This document shows, one piece after another, positions 7,647 to 16,776 of a stretch of DNA of 64,000 nt (its first letter is position 1; every line of letters starts with the position of its first letter). The stretch comes from Roseovarius salinarum. Its GTDB lineage: Bacteria > Pseudomonadota > Alphaproteobacteria > Rhodobacterales > Rhodobacteraceae. The position numbers were made by a program, and so were the translations under genes. Location: the NCBI RefSeq assembly GCF_002834145.1, contig NZ_PHNT01000006.1:1-64000 (forward strand), given 5' to 3'. Under the pieces are notes generated by a model that did not search any database, was not told where the DNA came from, and was given only the letters and a program-made list of their open reading frames with translations.

Positions 7647-7667
7647 CCTCGTGACGGGCGGCGCGTT
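7638..7667 (-). terminator. serA transcription terminator
   Basis: A perfect 11-bp stem (7638-7648 with 7657-7667) has an 8-base loop, and on the minus strand it is followed by a short T-run (GTTTTC). It lies 31 bases past the serA stop. The same stem could also stop plus-strand transcripts from the sulfur module, but the T-run fits the minus strand better. Confidence 0.8.
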
Positions 7668-7697
7668 GAAACTGCGCTCGTTCTCCGCGCGATCGCT

Positions 7698-9293
7698 TCA
7701 GGCCACGTCGAATTCGAGCGGCCGGATCTGGCGGAACAGGCCGGTGTCCTTGAGTTTCTTTATCACCGTCGAGTCCACCGGCGCATCGACGTAGAGCAGC
7801 GCGATCGCCTCGCCGCCCTCCTTGGTGCGGCCAAGGGTGAAGTTGGCGATGTTCACGCCGGCCTCGCCCATGGTGCGGCCCAGCGTGCCGATGATCCCGG
7901 GCTCGTCCTGGTTGGTGGTGTAGAGCATGTGCGGCCCGATCTCGGCGTCGATGTTGATGCCCTTGATCTGGATGAACCGCGGCTTGCCGTCGGAGAACAC
8001 CGTGCCGCCGATCGAGCGTTCGCGCTTGTCGGTGACGACGGTGAGCTTGATGTAACCCTCGAAGGCGCCCGACTTGTCCTGGTGGGTGGTGGAGATCTTG
8101 ACGCCCCGCTCCTTCGCGATCAGCGGCGCGGAGACCATGTTCACCTCGGCGTTGAAGGATTTCATGATGCCCGCCACTGCCGCGCAGGTCAGCGCGTCGA
8201 GGTTCATCTCGCTTGCCACCCCGTCGTAGAGGATGTTGATGGCCTTGATCGGCTCGTCGGTCATCTGGCCCACGAAGCTGCCCAGATGGTCGGCCAGGTC
8301 GATCCAGGGTCCCATGACCTTGGCCTCCTCGGCGGTGACGGAGGGCATGTTGAGCGCGTTGGTGACCGCGCCGGTGAGCAGGTAGTCCGACATCTGCTCG
8401 GCCACCTGCAGGGCGACGTTCTCCTGTGCCTCGGTCGTGGCCGCGCCCAGGTGCGGCGTGCACACGACGTTGGGCAGGCCGAACAGCGGGTTGTCGGTCG
8501 CGGGTTCCTCGGCGAAGACGTCGAAGGCGGCCGCGCCCAGGTGCCCGGACTGGATCAGGTCGGCAACGGCCTGCTCGTCCACGAGCCCGCCGCGCGCGCA
8601 GTTGATGACACGCGCGCCCTTCTTCATCTTCTGCAGGTTTTCGCGGCTCAGGATGTTCTTCGTCTGCTCGGTGAGCGGCACGTGAAGCGTGACGAAATCG
8701 GCGCGCGCGAGCAGCTCGTCGAGCTCGACCTTCTCCACGCCCATCTTGTCGGCCTTTTCCTGGCTGAGGTAGGGGTCGTAGGCCACGACCTTCATCCTCA
8801 GCCCGCGGGCGCGGTCACAGACGATGCCGCCGATATTGCCGGCGCCGATGACGCCCAGCGTCTTGCCCGTCAGCTCGACGCCCATGAACCTGGATTTCTC
8901 CCACTTGCCGGCCTGGGTGGAGGCGCTGGCCTCGGGGATCTGGCGGGCAACAGAGAACATCATCGCGATCGCGTGCTCGGCGGTGGTGATCATGTTGCCG
9001 AAGGGCGTGTTCATCACGATCACACCCTTCTTGCTGGCCGCGTCCTTGTCGATGTTGTCGGTGCCGATGCCGGCGCGGCCGACGACCTTGAGATTGTCGG
9101 CTTTCTCGAGGATCTTCTCCGTGACCTTGGTGGCCGAGCGGATCGCCAGCCCGTCATAATTGCCGATGATCTCGGCCAGTTTTTCCTTGTCCTTGCCGAC
9201 CTCGGGCATGAAGTCGACGTCGATGCCGCGGTCGCGGAAGATCTGCACGGCGGTTTCCGAGAGCTTGTCGGAGACGAGTACCTTGGGAGCCAT
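7698..9293 (-). CDS. serA: D-3-phosphoglycerate dehydrogenase, 531 aa
   Basis: First committed step of serine synthesis: oxidises 3-phosphoglycerate with NAD. The N-terminal substrate domain is followed by the Rossmann segment 'GVIGAGNIGG' (around residue 145), 'RGGLVDEQAV' (around 230) and 'CTPHLGAATTEA' (around 280) with the catalytic His. An intervening domain follows, then a C-terminal ACT domain ('DEPGIIGTLGRTMGEAGVN'), the usual long ~530-residue class. The ATG at 9293 begins at 'MAPKVLVSD' with AAGGA upstream; the open frame before it is Arg-rich shadow. serC lies 83 bases upstream on the same strand, so serC-serA form an operon led by the structured RNA upstream of serC. Confidence 0.97.
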   Translation of the reverse strand: MAPKVLVSDKLSETAVQIFRDRGIDVDFMPEVGKDKEKLAEIIGNYDGLAIRSATKVTEKILEKADNLKVVGRAGIGTDNIDKDAASKKGVIVMNTPFGNMITTAEHAIAMMFSVARQIPEASASTQAGKWEKSRFMGVELTGKTLGVIGAGNIGGIVCDRARGLRMKVVAYDPYLSQEKADKMGVEKVELDELLARADFVTLHVPLTEQTKNILSRENLQKMKKGARVINCARGGLVDEQAVADLIQSGHLGAAAFDVFAEEPATDNPLFGLPNVVCTPHLGAATTEAQENVALQVAEQMSDYLLTGAVTNALNMPSVTAEEAKVMGPWIDLADHLGSFVGQMTDEPIKAINILYDGVASEMNLDALTCAAVAGIMKSFNAEVNMVSAPLIAKERGVKISTTHQDKSGAFEGYIKLTVVTDKRERSIGGTVFSDGKPRFIQIKGINIDAEIGPHMLYTTNQDEPGIIGTLGRTMGEAGVNIANFTLGRTKEGGEAIALLYVDAPVDSTVIKKLKDTGLFRQIRPLEFDVA

Positions 9294-9376
9294 CTGTCTG
9301 GTCCTTTGAATGTAGGTGTCCGGGGAGGGTGCACGAGATCGCGCACCCTGCGGGGTCCGTGCGCGGCGTGCGCGCT

Positions 9377-10534
9377 TCAGGCGGATTCGGAGAGGGCTTC
9401 GAGCTCGCTGAGGTAGGCCCACTTGATCCAGGGCATCAGCGCGGCCACGTCGGTGGCCTCGACCGTGCCGCCGCACCAGATGCGCAGGCCCGGGGGCGCG
9501 TCGCGGTAGGCGCCCACGTCATGGGCCACGCCCTCGTCTTCCAGCCGCTTGACCACGGCCTTGGCAAACGCCGCCGGGTCCGAGATGCGATCATCGGTGA
9601 ACTTGAGGCACACCGAGGTGTTCGATCGATACTCCGGCTCCTCGGCGAGGAACGCCAGCCAGTCGTTTTCGGCGACGAAGGTCTGGACCACGGCGAGGTT
9701 GTTGTAGGCGCGGTCGCGCAGCCCTTCCAGCCCGCCGACCGAGCGCGCCCATTCCAGCGCCTGCAGGTAGTCCTCGACCGCCAGCATCGACGGCGTGTTG
9801 ATCGTCGCGCCCTCGAAGATGCCCTCGTTGAGCTTGCCGCCCTTGGTCAGGCGGAAGATCTTCGGCAGAGGCCAGGGCGGGGTGTAGGTCTCCAGCCGCT
9901 CGACGGCGCGCGGCGACAGGATGATCATGCCGTGCGCGGCCTCGCCGCCCAGCACCTTCTGCCAGGAGAAGGTCGTGACATCCAGCTTGTCCCACGGCAG
10001 GCGCTGCGCGAAGGCCGCCGAGGTCGCGTCGCAGATCGTCAGCCCCTTGCGGTCGTCCTTGATCCAGTTGCCGTTGGGCACGCGCACGCCCGAGGTCGTG
10101 CCGTTCCAGGTGAAGACGACGTCGTTGTCGGTGTCGACGGTGGACAGGTCCACGATCTGTCCGTAGGGGGCTTCCTTGACCTCGGCGTCGAGTTTGAGCT
10201 GCTTGACCGCGTCGGTCACCCAGCCCGCGCCGAAACTTTCCCAGGCCAGCATCTCGACCTTGCGCTCGCCCAGCATGGTCCACATCGCCATTTCGACCGC
10301 GCCGGTGTCGGAGGCGGGCACGATCCCGATACGGTAGTCCGCCGGGATCTCGAGGATCTCGCGCGTGCCCTCGATCGCTGCCTTCAGGCGGGACTTGCCC
10401 ACCGTCGCGCGGTGGCTGCGGCCCAGTGGCGCGCCCGCCAGCGCGTTGAGGTCGAATGTCGGGGGTTTGGCGCAGGGGCCCGAGGAAAAACGCGGATTGC
10501 CCGGCCGCGTTGCCGGTTTTTCGATCGTTGTCAT
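9377..10534 (-). CDS. serC: Phosphoserine aminotransferase, 385 aa
   Basis: PLP enzyme converting 3-phosphohydroxypyruvate and glutamate to phosphoserine. The PLP lysine is in '[17 protein letters not shown]' around residue 200, and '[11 protein letters not shown]' near the N-terminus matches the alphaproteobacterial SerC class of about 385 residues. ATG 10534 ('MTTIEKP') has GGAAGGA immediately upstream; the 27 codons of extra open frame overlap the leader RNA. It is the first gene of serC-serA and is divergent from serB across 155 bases, so all three serine genes are grouped at one locus. Confidence 0.96.
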   Translation of the reverse strand: MTTIEKPATRPGNPRFSSGPCAKPPTFDLNALAGAPLGRSHRATVGKSRLKAAIEGTREILEIPADYRIGIVPASDTGAVEMAMWTMLGERKVEMLAWESFGAGWVTDAVKQLKLDAEVKEAPYGQIVDLSTVDTDNDVVFTWNGTTSGVRVPNGNWIKDDRKGLTICDATSAAFAQRLPWDKLDVTTFSWQKVLGGEAAHGMIILSPRAVERLETYTPPWPLPKIFRLTKGGKLNEGIFEGATINTPSMLAVEDYLQALEWARSVGGLEGLRDRAYNNLAVVQTFVAENDWLAFLAEEPEYRSNTSVCLKFTDDRISDPAAFAKAVVKRLEDEGVAHDVGAYRDAPPGLRIWCGGTVEATDVAALMPWIKWAYLSELEALSESA

Positions 10535-10550
10535 GTCTATCCTTCCAGAT

Positions 10551-10600
10551 AACCGCCCCTCGTTGGGGAGGGGTGTCCCACGGATGGGCATACGGCGGTT
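10551..10600 (-). ncRNA. serC-leader-type structured RNA in the 5' UTR
   Basis: Read on the minus strand, a closing helix (AACCG 10600-10596 with CGGTT 10555-10551) encloses two hairpins. One is CCCA-TCCG-TGGG (10588-10577) and the other is CCCCTC-CCCAAC-GAGGGG (10573-10556). The element ends about 16 bases before the serC start and just ahead of its ribosome-binding site. A serC-leader RNA family is known at this position in alphaproteobacteria, and the CCCATCCGTGGGA core fits my memory of it. A role in serine-dependent control of serC-serA is the accepted guess; the ligand, if any, is not known to me. Confidence 0.65.
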
Positions 10601-10689
10601 CCGGGCCTTTCGCAAGTGCAGAAATGTCGCTATAGCGCCGGTTCAGTGCCCGAATGCGACCAAAACGACCACGATCGGAAACTTCCCGT

Positions 10690-11562
10690 ATGTTCATCGC
10701 CACGCTTGTTGCCGCCCCCGGCGGACTCGATGCCGCCCTCGTCGATTCCCTGCGCCGCGCCTGGGGCGGCGGGGATCCCCGCTGGCTTTCGCCCGACGAG
10801 GCCGCGGAATTCGCCCTGCCGGAGGTTCCGCCCAATCGCTGGGACGCCTGGGCGGACCTGCAGGCACGGAAGGTGGATCTTGTCGTCCAGCCCGCGCAGG
10901 CGCGGCGCAAGAAGATGCTGCTGGCCGACATGGACAGCACCATGATCGGGCAGGAATGCATCGACGAACTGGCCGACGCGGCCGGCGCGGGCGAAGCGGT
11001 GCGCGCGGTCACCGCCCGGGCGATGAACGGCGAACTGGATTTCGAGCAGGCGCTTGTGGAACGCGTGCGCCAGCTGAGGGGCCTCGACGCCGGCGTGATC
11101 GAACAGGTGCTCGACGCGCGGATCACACTTGCCCCCGGGGGGCGCACGCTGGTGGCCACGATGAAGGCGCATGGCGCGCGGGCCGTTCTGGTGTCGGGCG
11201 GGTTCACCGCCTTCACCGCCCCTGTCGCGGCGCGCCTGGGCTTCGATGAAAACCGGGCCAACACGCTGCTGGAACGGGACGGTCGCCTGACGGGCGATGT
11301 TGCCCGCCCGATCCTGGGGCGCGACGCGAAGGTGCACGCGCTTGAAGAGGTGACCAGGCGGCTCGGCATCTCCGAGGCCGACGTGCTGGCCGTCGGCGAT
11401 GGGGCCAACGACCTGGGCATGCTGGAACGCGCGGGCATGGGTGTGGCGCTGCACGCCAAGCCGAGCGTGGCCGAGGCCTGCGAGGTGCGAATCAACCACG
11501 GCGACCTGACGGCGCTGCTTTACCTGCAGGGATACGCGCGGGACGAGTTCGCAGAACCCTGA
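10690..11562 (+). CDS. serB: Phosphoserine phosphatase, 290 aa
   Basis: Last step of serine synthesis, a HAD-family hydrolase. Motif I is 'DMDSTMIGQECIDELA' around residue 80 (nucleophile Asp and general acid Asp), motif II 'SGGF' around 175, and motif IV 'GDGANDLGML' around 240. The N-terminal ~70 residues form the ACT-like regulatory region of long SerB proteins. ATG 10690 begins 'MFIATLVAAPGG'; there is no clear Shine-Dalgarno sequence, only GGAAAC ten bases ahead. The gene is divergent from serC-serA, and its promoter must lie inside the 155-base gap that also holds the serC leader. Confidence 0.95.
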   Translation: MFIATLVAAPGGLDAALVDSLRRAWGGGDPRWLSPDEAAEFALPEVPPNRWDAWADLQARKVDLVVQPAQARRKKMLLADMDSTMIGQECIDELADAAGAGEAVRAVTARAMNGELDFEQALVERVRQLRGLDAGVIEQVLDARITLAPGGRTLVATMKAHGARAVLVSGGFTAFTAPVAARLGFDENRANTLLERDGRLTGDVARPILGRDAKVHALEEVTRRLGISEADVLAVGDGANDLGMLERAGMGVALHAKPSVAEACEVRINHGDLTALLYLQGYARDEFAEP

Positions 11563-11607
11563 CCGGCCAGTTCCGTCGCGGGGCGGGCCGGAAGGGTGGT
11601 GGCCGGG

Positions 11608-11862
11608 TCAGCCCCCGGAGCTCTCGCCCGGCAGAATGCCGGCGTCGCGGGCGGCGTCGATCTCGGCGGTGCTCAGGGTGGCGCTGGCATCGGTATCGAC
11701 GCTCGCGAAGGTGCCCTCCTGCATGTCGGGGTGGACCTGCTGGCATCCGGACTTGGTGACTTTGCCGTTGCCCTCGGCGTCCATCCTCGCCGTCTTGGCC
11801 ATGGTGGCGCCCGGCACCGTCAGCACGCGTGCGATTCCCGCCATCATCAGCCGAGTCGTCAT
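11608..11862 (-). CDS. Small EF-hand protein, 84 aa
   Basis: The C-terminal half holds an EF-hand loop with the spacing D-x-D-x-S-x-T-x-S-x-x-E ('DTDASATLSTAE', around residue 57). The segment 'DAEGNGKVTKSG' around residue 28 looks like a second, degenerate loop that lacks the acidic twelfth position. Similar short secreted EF-hand proteins are common in Rhodobacterales and begin with a clean signal peptide. Here the N-terminus is only weakly signal-like ('MAGIARVLTVPGATM'), so export is uncertain. ATG 11862 has GGGGAAG eight bases upstream. It is convergent with serB, 45 bases apart. Calcium binding is inferred from the loop only. Confidence 0.75.
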   Translation of the reverse strand: MTTRLMMAGIARVLTVPGATMAKTARMDAEGNGKVTKSGCQQVHPDMQEGTFASVDTDASATLSTAEIDAARDAGILPGESSGG

Positions 11863-12135
11863 GGTCGCTTCCCCTTGTCCGTTTCTTGGTTGCGCGGGTG
11901 GCTTTGTCCGCCCGCGGCCGCGTGGCGCTGCCGCGCGGGCGTGTCGCCGGTTTGTGCCCGCCAGCCGGGCGGATCCGCGGAAACAAGCCGGAACAGGCTC
12001 GCGGCGTCAGCGGTGCAGCGCCGCCCTCGGCACGTGGTCTTTGGATCGGCGCATGGTGGCGCAGGCGTCAGGCCGGTTTGCGCGGAACCCCGTGCATCCA
12101 GGGGCAGGGGCGCGGATCGGCGGCTGGCCGCTGGC

Positions 12136-13131
12136 TCAGGGGAAGTCCGGGGCAGGGCGGATCGACCCCGTCTCGAGCCCGCGCCAGTTGACGATGGGCG
12201 CGTTCATGACGCGCCGCGTGGCGGGGTGATCGGGGTCGAGCGCACCCAGCTTCACGAGGATCGCGGCGACGGCGCATTCGGCCCCCCGCGTCGCGCCGTC
12301 GACGATCTTCAGCGCGACGCCGAGGCCCCGTTCGGGCAGGATCGCGACGAAGAAGCCCTCCGCCCCGGTCTTGAGCGCCACCGGTTCGCCACAGGCGCGC
12401 ATCAGTTCGGTGCAGGCGCGCCCCTCGCCGGCGACCAGTTCGGGATGGGCGATCATCGCCTGCCACAGCCGGCGGGCGGCGTCCTGGCGGGCATCCGCCC
12501 CCGCGCGCGCGGCGGCGAAACGGGCCATGGCCCGCGCCATGCCGTGCAAGGTTGTGACGAAATTGGGCGCCGAGCACCCGTCGAGCGCGTGGCCCGGGCT
12601 GGCCTCTCCGGTTGTCTCCTCGAACGCCTCGAGGCAGGCCCGCTGCACGGGATGGTCGATATCGATGTACTCGGCGCCGCCGCCGAGGTGACGCTCCAGC
12701 GTCAGAAAGCCCGCATGCTTGCCCGAACAGTTGTTGTGCACCTGCCCGGGTGTCTCGCCCGCGCGGATCATGGCGCGGAACGTGGTATCGTCCTTCGCCT
12801 CGTGTGCGCCGCAGCGCAGGTCGTCGTCGCCCAGCCCGAGGTCGGCCAGCCACTGGCGCACGCGCCCGGTGTGCATCGGCGCCCCGTTGTGCGACGCGCA
12901 GGCCAGCGCGAGGTGCTCTGACGTCAGCCCGGCCGCGTCCGCCGCGCCGCTTTCCACCAGCGGCAGCGCCTGGATCATCTTGGCCGAGCTGCGCGGCAGG
13001 ACCTGCACGCCCGGATCGCCCCAGGCATGGCGGATCTCGCCGTGTGCATCGCAGACGGCCGCGTGGCCTGTATGCACGCTTTCGGGCAGCGGGCCGCGCC
13101 AGACTTCGGTAAAGGGGACAGGGCCTGTCAT
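12136..13131 (-). CDS. L-asparaginase, Rhizobium type-II (class 3) family, 331 aa
   Basis: Hydrolyses asparagine to aspartate and ammonia. The family is distinct from the E. coli-type enzymes and is related to the beta-lactamase/penicillin-binding fold. Signatures seen are 'PRSSAKMIQALPL' (Ser-x-x-Lys type, around residue 46) and 'NNCSGKHAGFL' around residue 133, where the Cys and Lys belong to the metal and active site of this class. 'ALDGCSAPNF' follows around residue 185. No signal peptide, so cytoplasmic. The start is the ATG at 13131; the gene is divergent from the IalB gene with a 191-base gap. Assignment to the family is firm; whether it also takes glutamine is unknown. Confidence 0.88.
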   Translation of the reverse strand: MTGPVPFTEVWRGPLPESVHTGHAAVCDAHGEIRHAWGDPGVQVLPRSSAKMIQALPLVESGAADAAGLTSEHLALACASHNGAPMHTGRVRQWLADLGLGDDDLRCGAHEAKDDTTFRAMIRAGETPGQVHNNCSGKHAGFLTLERHLGGGAEYIDIDHPVQRACLEAFEETTGEASPGHALDGCSAPNFVTTLHGMARAMARFAAARAGADARQDAARRLWQAMIAHPELVAGEGRACTELMRACGEPVALKTGAEGFFVAILPERGLGVALKIVDGATRGAECAVAAILVKLGALDPDHPATRRVMNAPIVNWRGLETGSIRPAPDFP

Positions 13132-13322
13132 TCGGTGCCTCCTTTCGGACCGGCGGGTTCGCGGATTTCCGCCAATCGAATCTTTCGCTTCTGTTTGGTT
13201 TCAGTCTATTGTTACAACGCCCGAAGGGAAACTGGCCGCGCGCCAAAGTCATGCAAGCGCCGAAGAACGCGGCACGCGGCCGGGGTATTGAGGCAAGGGA
13301 CAGCTTGGAGGCTGGACAGACG

Positions 13323-13859
13323 ATGGTATCACGCATTTCAGGTGTTGCGGCCGGTGTCGCGCTGGTTCTGGCGGGCGCGGGGGCCGCGGCGCAGGAGCAG
13401 GAAGAAAGCACGAACCAGGTCGCGGCGGACACCGCATGGAGCGTGTTCGAGGATCAGGATCCGCACGAGTGCTGGGCCGTTTCCGCCCCGACCAAGACCG
13501 TCAATACGAAGGATGGTCGCGTGGTCGCCGTGCGCCGCGGCGATATTCTCCTGATGACCTTCTACCGCCCCGAGGCCGGGGTCGAGGGACAGGTCACCTT
13601 CACCGGCGGCTATCCCTTCGCCGAGGGCTCGACGGTCAACATCGACATCGGCGGCGACGAGTTCGAGCTGTTCACCGAGGGCGAGTGGGCCTGGCCCGCC
13701 AGCAAGGCGGAGGATGCCAAGATCATCGAGCGGATGAAGGCCGGCGCCGATGCCGTGCTCACCGGGATCTCCAGCCGCGGCACCACCACCAAGGACACCT
13801 TTTCGCTGATGGGCTACACCGCGGCCGTCGAGGAGGCACAGGAACGCTGCGCGAAGTGA
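13323..13859 (+). CDS. Invasion-associated locus B (IalB) family protein, 178 aa
   Basis: Secreted protein with a signal peptide ('ISGVAAGVALVLAGAGAAAQ'), an acidic linker, and the IalB domain. Conserved features are 'ECWAVSAPTKTVNTKDGR' around residue 55, 'RRGDILLMTFY', 'GYPF' and the C-terminal 'ERCAK'; the two Cys, near the start and end of the domain, probably form a disulfide. The name comes from a Bartonella invasion factor, but the family is widespread in free-living alphaproteobacteria where the role is unknown. ATG 13323 has GGAGG 13 bases upstream; the longer open frame lacks a signal peptide. It is convergent with the META protein gene, 22 bases apart. Confidence 0.88.
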   Translation: MVSRISGVAAGVALVLAGAGAAAQEQEESTNQVAADTAWSVFEDQDPHECWAVSAPTKTVNTKDGRVVAVRRGDILLMTFYRPEAGVEGQVTFTGGYPFAEGSTVNIDIGGDEFELFTEGEWAWPASKAEDAKIIERMKAGADAVLTGISSRGTTTKDTFSLMGYTAAVEEAQERCAK

Positions 13860-13881
13860 CGCCGCCGCGCGGCGCCGGCGA

Positions 13882-15120
13882 TCAGGGGCGCCGCGCTGTC
13901 ACCACCGCCCGGCCCTGCGTATCGAGCAGCTGCAGCGCCCCGCCAGCGCCGATGTCGAAGCGCACGACACGCGCCAGCGCATCCAGTATCCGGCGTTCCT
14001 GTTCCATTGCTGCATCGGGGCAGGCCATCATCGTCGCCCCCATCCGGCGGAAGCTCAGCCCCTCGCCCGTCAGGTCGTAGCCGCCGACGATGCGGTTGCA
14101 TCCGGTATGCCCGCTGACGCGGCCCCGCGCGTCAAAGCGAAGCAGCGCGCGCTCCGGGTCGAGGACACCGTGGCCGGCCGCCTGTGTCAATTCCCAGCGC
14201 GGCCCGATGAGCAGGCTGGCGGGGTCGCCGCCGCAGCCCGTCATCCGCCGGTCGCCCAGCCTCAGGGCCGCGCGATGGGGGTGGGGCATGCCGGTGGCCG
14301 AGTCGCGGCAGATGCTTTCCCGCAGGATCAGTTGCGCGTCGATCGCGGGCATGTCGAGGCGGTAGGCGCCGCGCGTCGCCGTGACCCCCGGGCGGGGCAG
14401 GCTGTGCGTGACGGCGCCGTAGTCGGCCGTGATCTCGATCCGCTCGGCGTCGATGACGGCCGCCCAGCCGGGTTCGTTGCCGCCGGCGCGGTAGGGGGGT
14501 GCCGCGTGCGGATCGGCCTTCTTGCAGTCGGGCAGGGTGCGGCCGTCGACGGTGACGCGGGCCGTGTCGCCCGTGGTCCGGATCTCAGCGTTCTCGCCGC
14601 CCGTGGCGACGTGGCGCGCACCGGTGGCCGCCTTCGCGGGTTGCATCGGGATGTCGCGCTCGCCCACCCGCAGGACCGCCCGGTCGTCGAGCATGCCGAA
14701 AGCGACAGGCGTGCCGCCACAGTCGAACCGGGTGGCGAAGGCCAGCGGCGTGGCCAGTGTCATCGCGATCTCGCCAAGGTCGGTGGCGTCGGCACGCACG
14801 GGCACGTCGCGGACCAGCCAGCGCGGCTTTCCGCCCAGGCGGATCACCGCGCGCAAACGGCCGGACAGCTCTGCCGGCACATCGAGCGAGAACGGCAACG
14901 GCACCTGCTGCCCGTCGGCCCCGAAAGTGGCCTGCCCGAGCCGGGCATCCAGCGCGCCGCGCACCTCCACGACCACCTCGGCGGCCGGCGGCAGGGCCAT
15001 CTTCGCGTCGTAGCGCAGCGCGCCGCTGATCGTGCGCGTGTCTTCGCCGCCCTGCTGGGCAGCGGCCGGCAGGCCCGCACAGGCGCAGACCAACGCGAAA
15101 ACGGCAAGGAATCGTGACAT
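13882..15120 (-). CDS. Exported three-domain protein: YbaY-like, COG3650-like and META domains, 412 aa
   Basis: It has a signal peptide ('FLAVFALVCACAGLPAAAQ'), then three regions. Residues ~30-125 resemble the YbaY domain ('GALRYDAKMALPPAAEVVVEV'). Residues ~130-290 contain a Cys-containing middle region of the kind grouped as COG3650 ('FDCGGTPVAFG', 'GNEPGWAAVIDAERI'). Residues ~300-412 form a META/HslJ-type domain ('GHTGCNRIVGGYDL', 'MMACPDAAMEQER'). HslJ-type proteins are linked to stress and novobiocin resistance in E. coli; the three-part architecture is common in Rhodobacterales without an assigned role. The ATG at 15120 directly gives the signal peptide. Confidence 0.82.
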   Translation of the reverse strand: MSRFLAVFALVCACAGLPAAAQQGGEDTRTISGALRYDAKMALPPAAEVVVEVRGALDARLGQATFGADGQQVPLPFSLDVPAELSGRLRAVIRLGGKPRWLVRDVPVRADATDLGEIAMTLATPLAFATRFDCGGTPVAFGMLDDRAVLRVGERDIPMQPAKAATGARHVATGGENAEIRTTGDTARVTVDGRTLPDCKKADPHAAPPYRAGGNEPGWAAVIDAERIEITADYGAVTHSLPRPGVTATRGAYRLDMPAIDAQLILRESICRDSATGMPHPHRAALRLGDRRMTGCGGDPASLLIGPRWELTQAAGHGVLDPERALLRFDARGRVSGHTGCNRIVGGYDLTGEGLSFRRMGATMMACPDAAMEQERRILDALARVVRFDIGAGGALQLLDTQGRAVVTARRP

Positions 15121-15222
15121 GCGGCACCTTCCGGAAGGATCTTCGCGGAAGAGTCTAGAGCAGTCCCGTGGCGAAAGCGAGACGGCCGGCCGGCGGGCGC
15201 GGTAAGACGCCGGCCGGGCCGG

Positions 15223-16692
15223 TCAGACGCTGGTGCAGATGTATTTCATCTCGAGGAACTCGTCGATTCCGTGGTGGCTGCCCTCGCGGCCCAGGCCCGA
15301 CTGCTTGACCCCGCCGAAGGGGGCGACCTCGGTCGAGATGATGCCGGTGTTCACGCCGACGATGCCGTATTCCAGCGCCTCGGCCACCTTCGTCACCCGG
15401 CTCAGGTCACGCGCGTAGAAATAGCTCGCCAGCCCGAAGATCGTGTCGTTGGCCATCTCGATCACGTCGTCCTCGTCCTCGAAGCGGAACAGCGGTGCGA
15501 GGGGGCCGAAGGTTTCCTCGTTGGCGAAGGCCATGTCGCGGGTGGCCCCGGTGACGATGGTCGGCGGCAGGAAGTTGCCCGGCCCCTGCGCCGCCTCGCC
15601 GCCCATGATGACCTCGGCGCCCTTGGCGGTGGCGTCGGCCACGTGTGCCTGCACCTTCTCGATGGCTTCGCTGCTGATGAGCGGGCCGAGCGCGGTGCCC
15701 TCCTCCAGCCCGTCGCCCATCTTCAGCTTGGCCACCGCCGCCTTGAGCTTTTCCGCGAAGGCGTCGTAGACCCCGGACTGGACGTAGATGCGGTTGGCGC
15801 AGACGCAGGTCTGCCCGTTGTTGCGGAACTTGCACATGATCGCGCCCTCGACCGCGGCGTCGAGGTCGGCATCGTCGAAGACGATGAAGGGCGCGTTGCC
15901 GCCCAGCTCCATCGAGCATTTCATGACCTGGTCGGCGGCCTGTCTCAGCAGGATGCGCCCCACCTGCGTGCTGCCGGTGAACGTCAGCTTGCGCACCGCC
16001 GGGTTCTCGCAGAATTCCTTGCCCGTCTCGCTGGCGCGCGAGGTCGGCACGATCGAAAGCACGCCCCTGGGGATGCCGGCACGCTCGGCCAGGACGCCCA
16101 GCGCCGTCGCCGACAGCGGAGTCAGCTCCGCGGGCCGGGCCACGAAGGCGCAGCCGGCGGCCAGCGCCGGCGCGGCCTTGCGTGTGATCATCGCGGTGGG
16201 GAAGTTCCACGGCGTGATCGAGGCGGCCACGCCGACGGGCTGCTTTATGACGGTGATGCGCTTGTCGCGCTGGTGGCCCGGTATGGTCTCGCCGTATATG
16301 CGCTTGGCCTCCTCGGCGAAGAACTCCACGAAACTGGCGCCATAGGCGATCTCGCCCTTTGCCTCGGCCAGCGGCTTGCCCTGTTCCGCCGTCAGGATCG
16401 TGCCCAGATCGTCCTGGTTCTCGATCATCAGATCGAACCAGCGGCGCAGCACGGCGGCGCGTTCCTTGCCCGTCCACTGCGCCCAGTCCTTCTGCGCGGC
16501 CTGTGCCCGGTCGATCGCATGGGCCACCTGCGCGCGCGACAGGTCGGCGACATTGGCGATGGTGTCGCCGCGGGCGGGGTTGTGCACCTCGAAGGTGCCC
16601 TCGTCACCGTCCACCCACTCCCCGGCCAGGTAGGCCTGCTCGGCCAGAAGGCCCGGATCCTTCAGCAGCGATTTCAGGTCGGTCTCGGTCAT
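15223..16692 (-). CDS. gabD: NAD(P)-dependent succinate-semialdehyde dehydrogenase, 489 aa
   Basis: Oxidises succinate semialdehyde to succinate in GABA and related amine degradation. It shows the full aldehyde-dehydrogenase layout: 'TPWNFPTAMI' around residue 155, 'FTGSTQVGRIL' around 240, 'ELGGNAPFIVFDDADLDAA' around 262, and the catalytic Cys in 'NNGQTCVCANRIYVQ' around 296. The Cys-Val-Cys pair is the redox-switch arrangement known in GabD proteins. Length and the C-terminal 'GRFGREG'-like region ('GGVKQSGLGREGSHHG') are standard. The ATG at 16692 is divergent from the arylformamidase-like gene. No gabT is next to it; a class III aminotransferase at 21928 could supply such aldehydes, but that is speculation. 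Confidence 0.92.
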   Translation of the reverse strand: MTETDLKSLLKDPGLLAEQAYLAGEWVDGDEGTFEVHNPARGDTIANVADLSRAQVAHAIDRAQAAQKDWAQWTGKERAAVLRRWFDLMIENQDDLGTILTAEQGKPLAEAKGEIAYGASFVEFFAEEAKRIYGETIPGHQRDKRITVIKQPVGVAASITPWNFPTAMITRKAAPALAAGCAFVARPAELTPLSATALGVLAERAGIPRGVLSIVPTSRASETGKEFCENPAVRKLTFTGSTQVGRILLRQAADQVMKCSMELGGNAPFIVFDDADLDAAVEGAIMCKFRNNGQTCVCANRIYVQSGVYDAFAEKLKAAVAKLKMGDGLEEGTALGPLISSEAIEKVQAHVADATAKGAEVIMGGEAAQGPGNFLPPTIVTGATRDMAFANEETFGPLAPLFRFEDEDDVIEMANDTIFGLASYFYARDLSRVTKVAEALEYGIVGVNTGIISTEVAPFGGVKQSGLGREGSHHGIDEFLEMKYICTSV

Positions 16693-16776
16693 GGCGTCCC
16701 CTTTCTTGCGTTTCGCCTCGCAATGACGAGGCGGTCGCGGTTACCTTGCGCGCAGGCTAACCACCGGAGACGCGAA

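Noticed and set aside
9329-10552. Plus-strand frame of 407 codons antisense to serC
   Set aside because: Shadow of serC; Gly/Arg/His-rich with no motif.
11863-12135. A gene in the 273-base gap between the EF-hand and asparaginase genes
   Set aside because: Frames here are Arg/Pro/Gly-rich without ribosome-binding sites, signal peptides or motifs; nothing supportable was seen.
15188-15215. Possible terminator after gabD (8-bp GGCCGGCG stem)
   Set aside because: Long 12-base loop and no T-run on either strand; simple GC-rich palindromes are frequent here.
15271-16776. Long plus-strand extension upstream of the arylformamidase-like gene
   Set aside because: It is antisense to gabD; homology and the ribosome-binding site place the true start at 16777.
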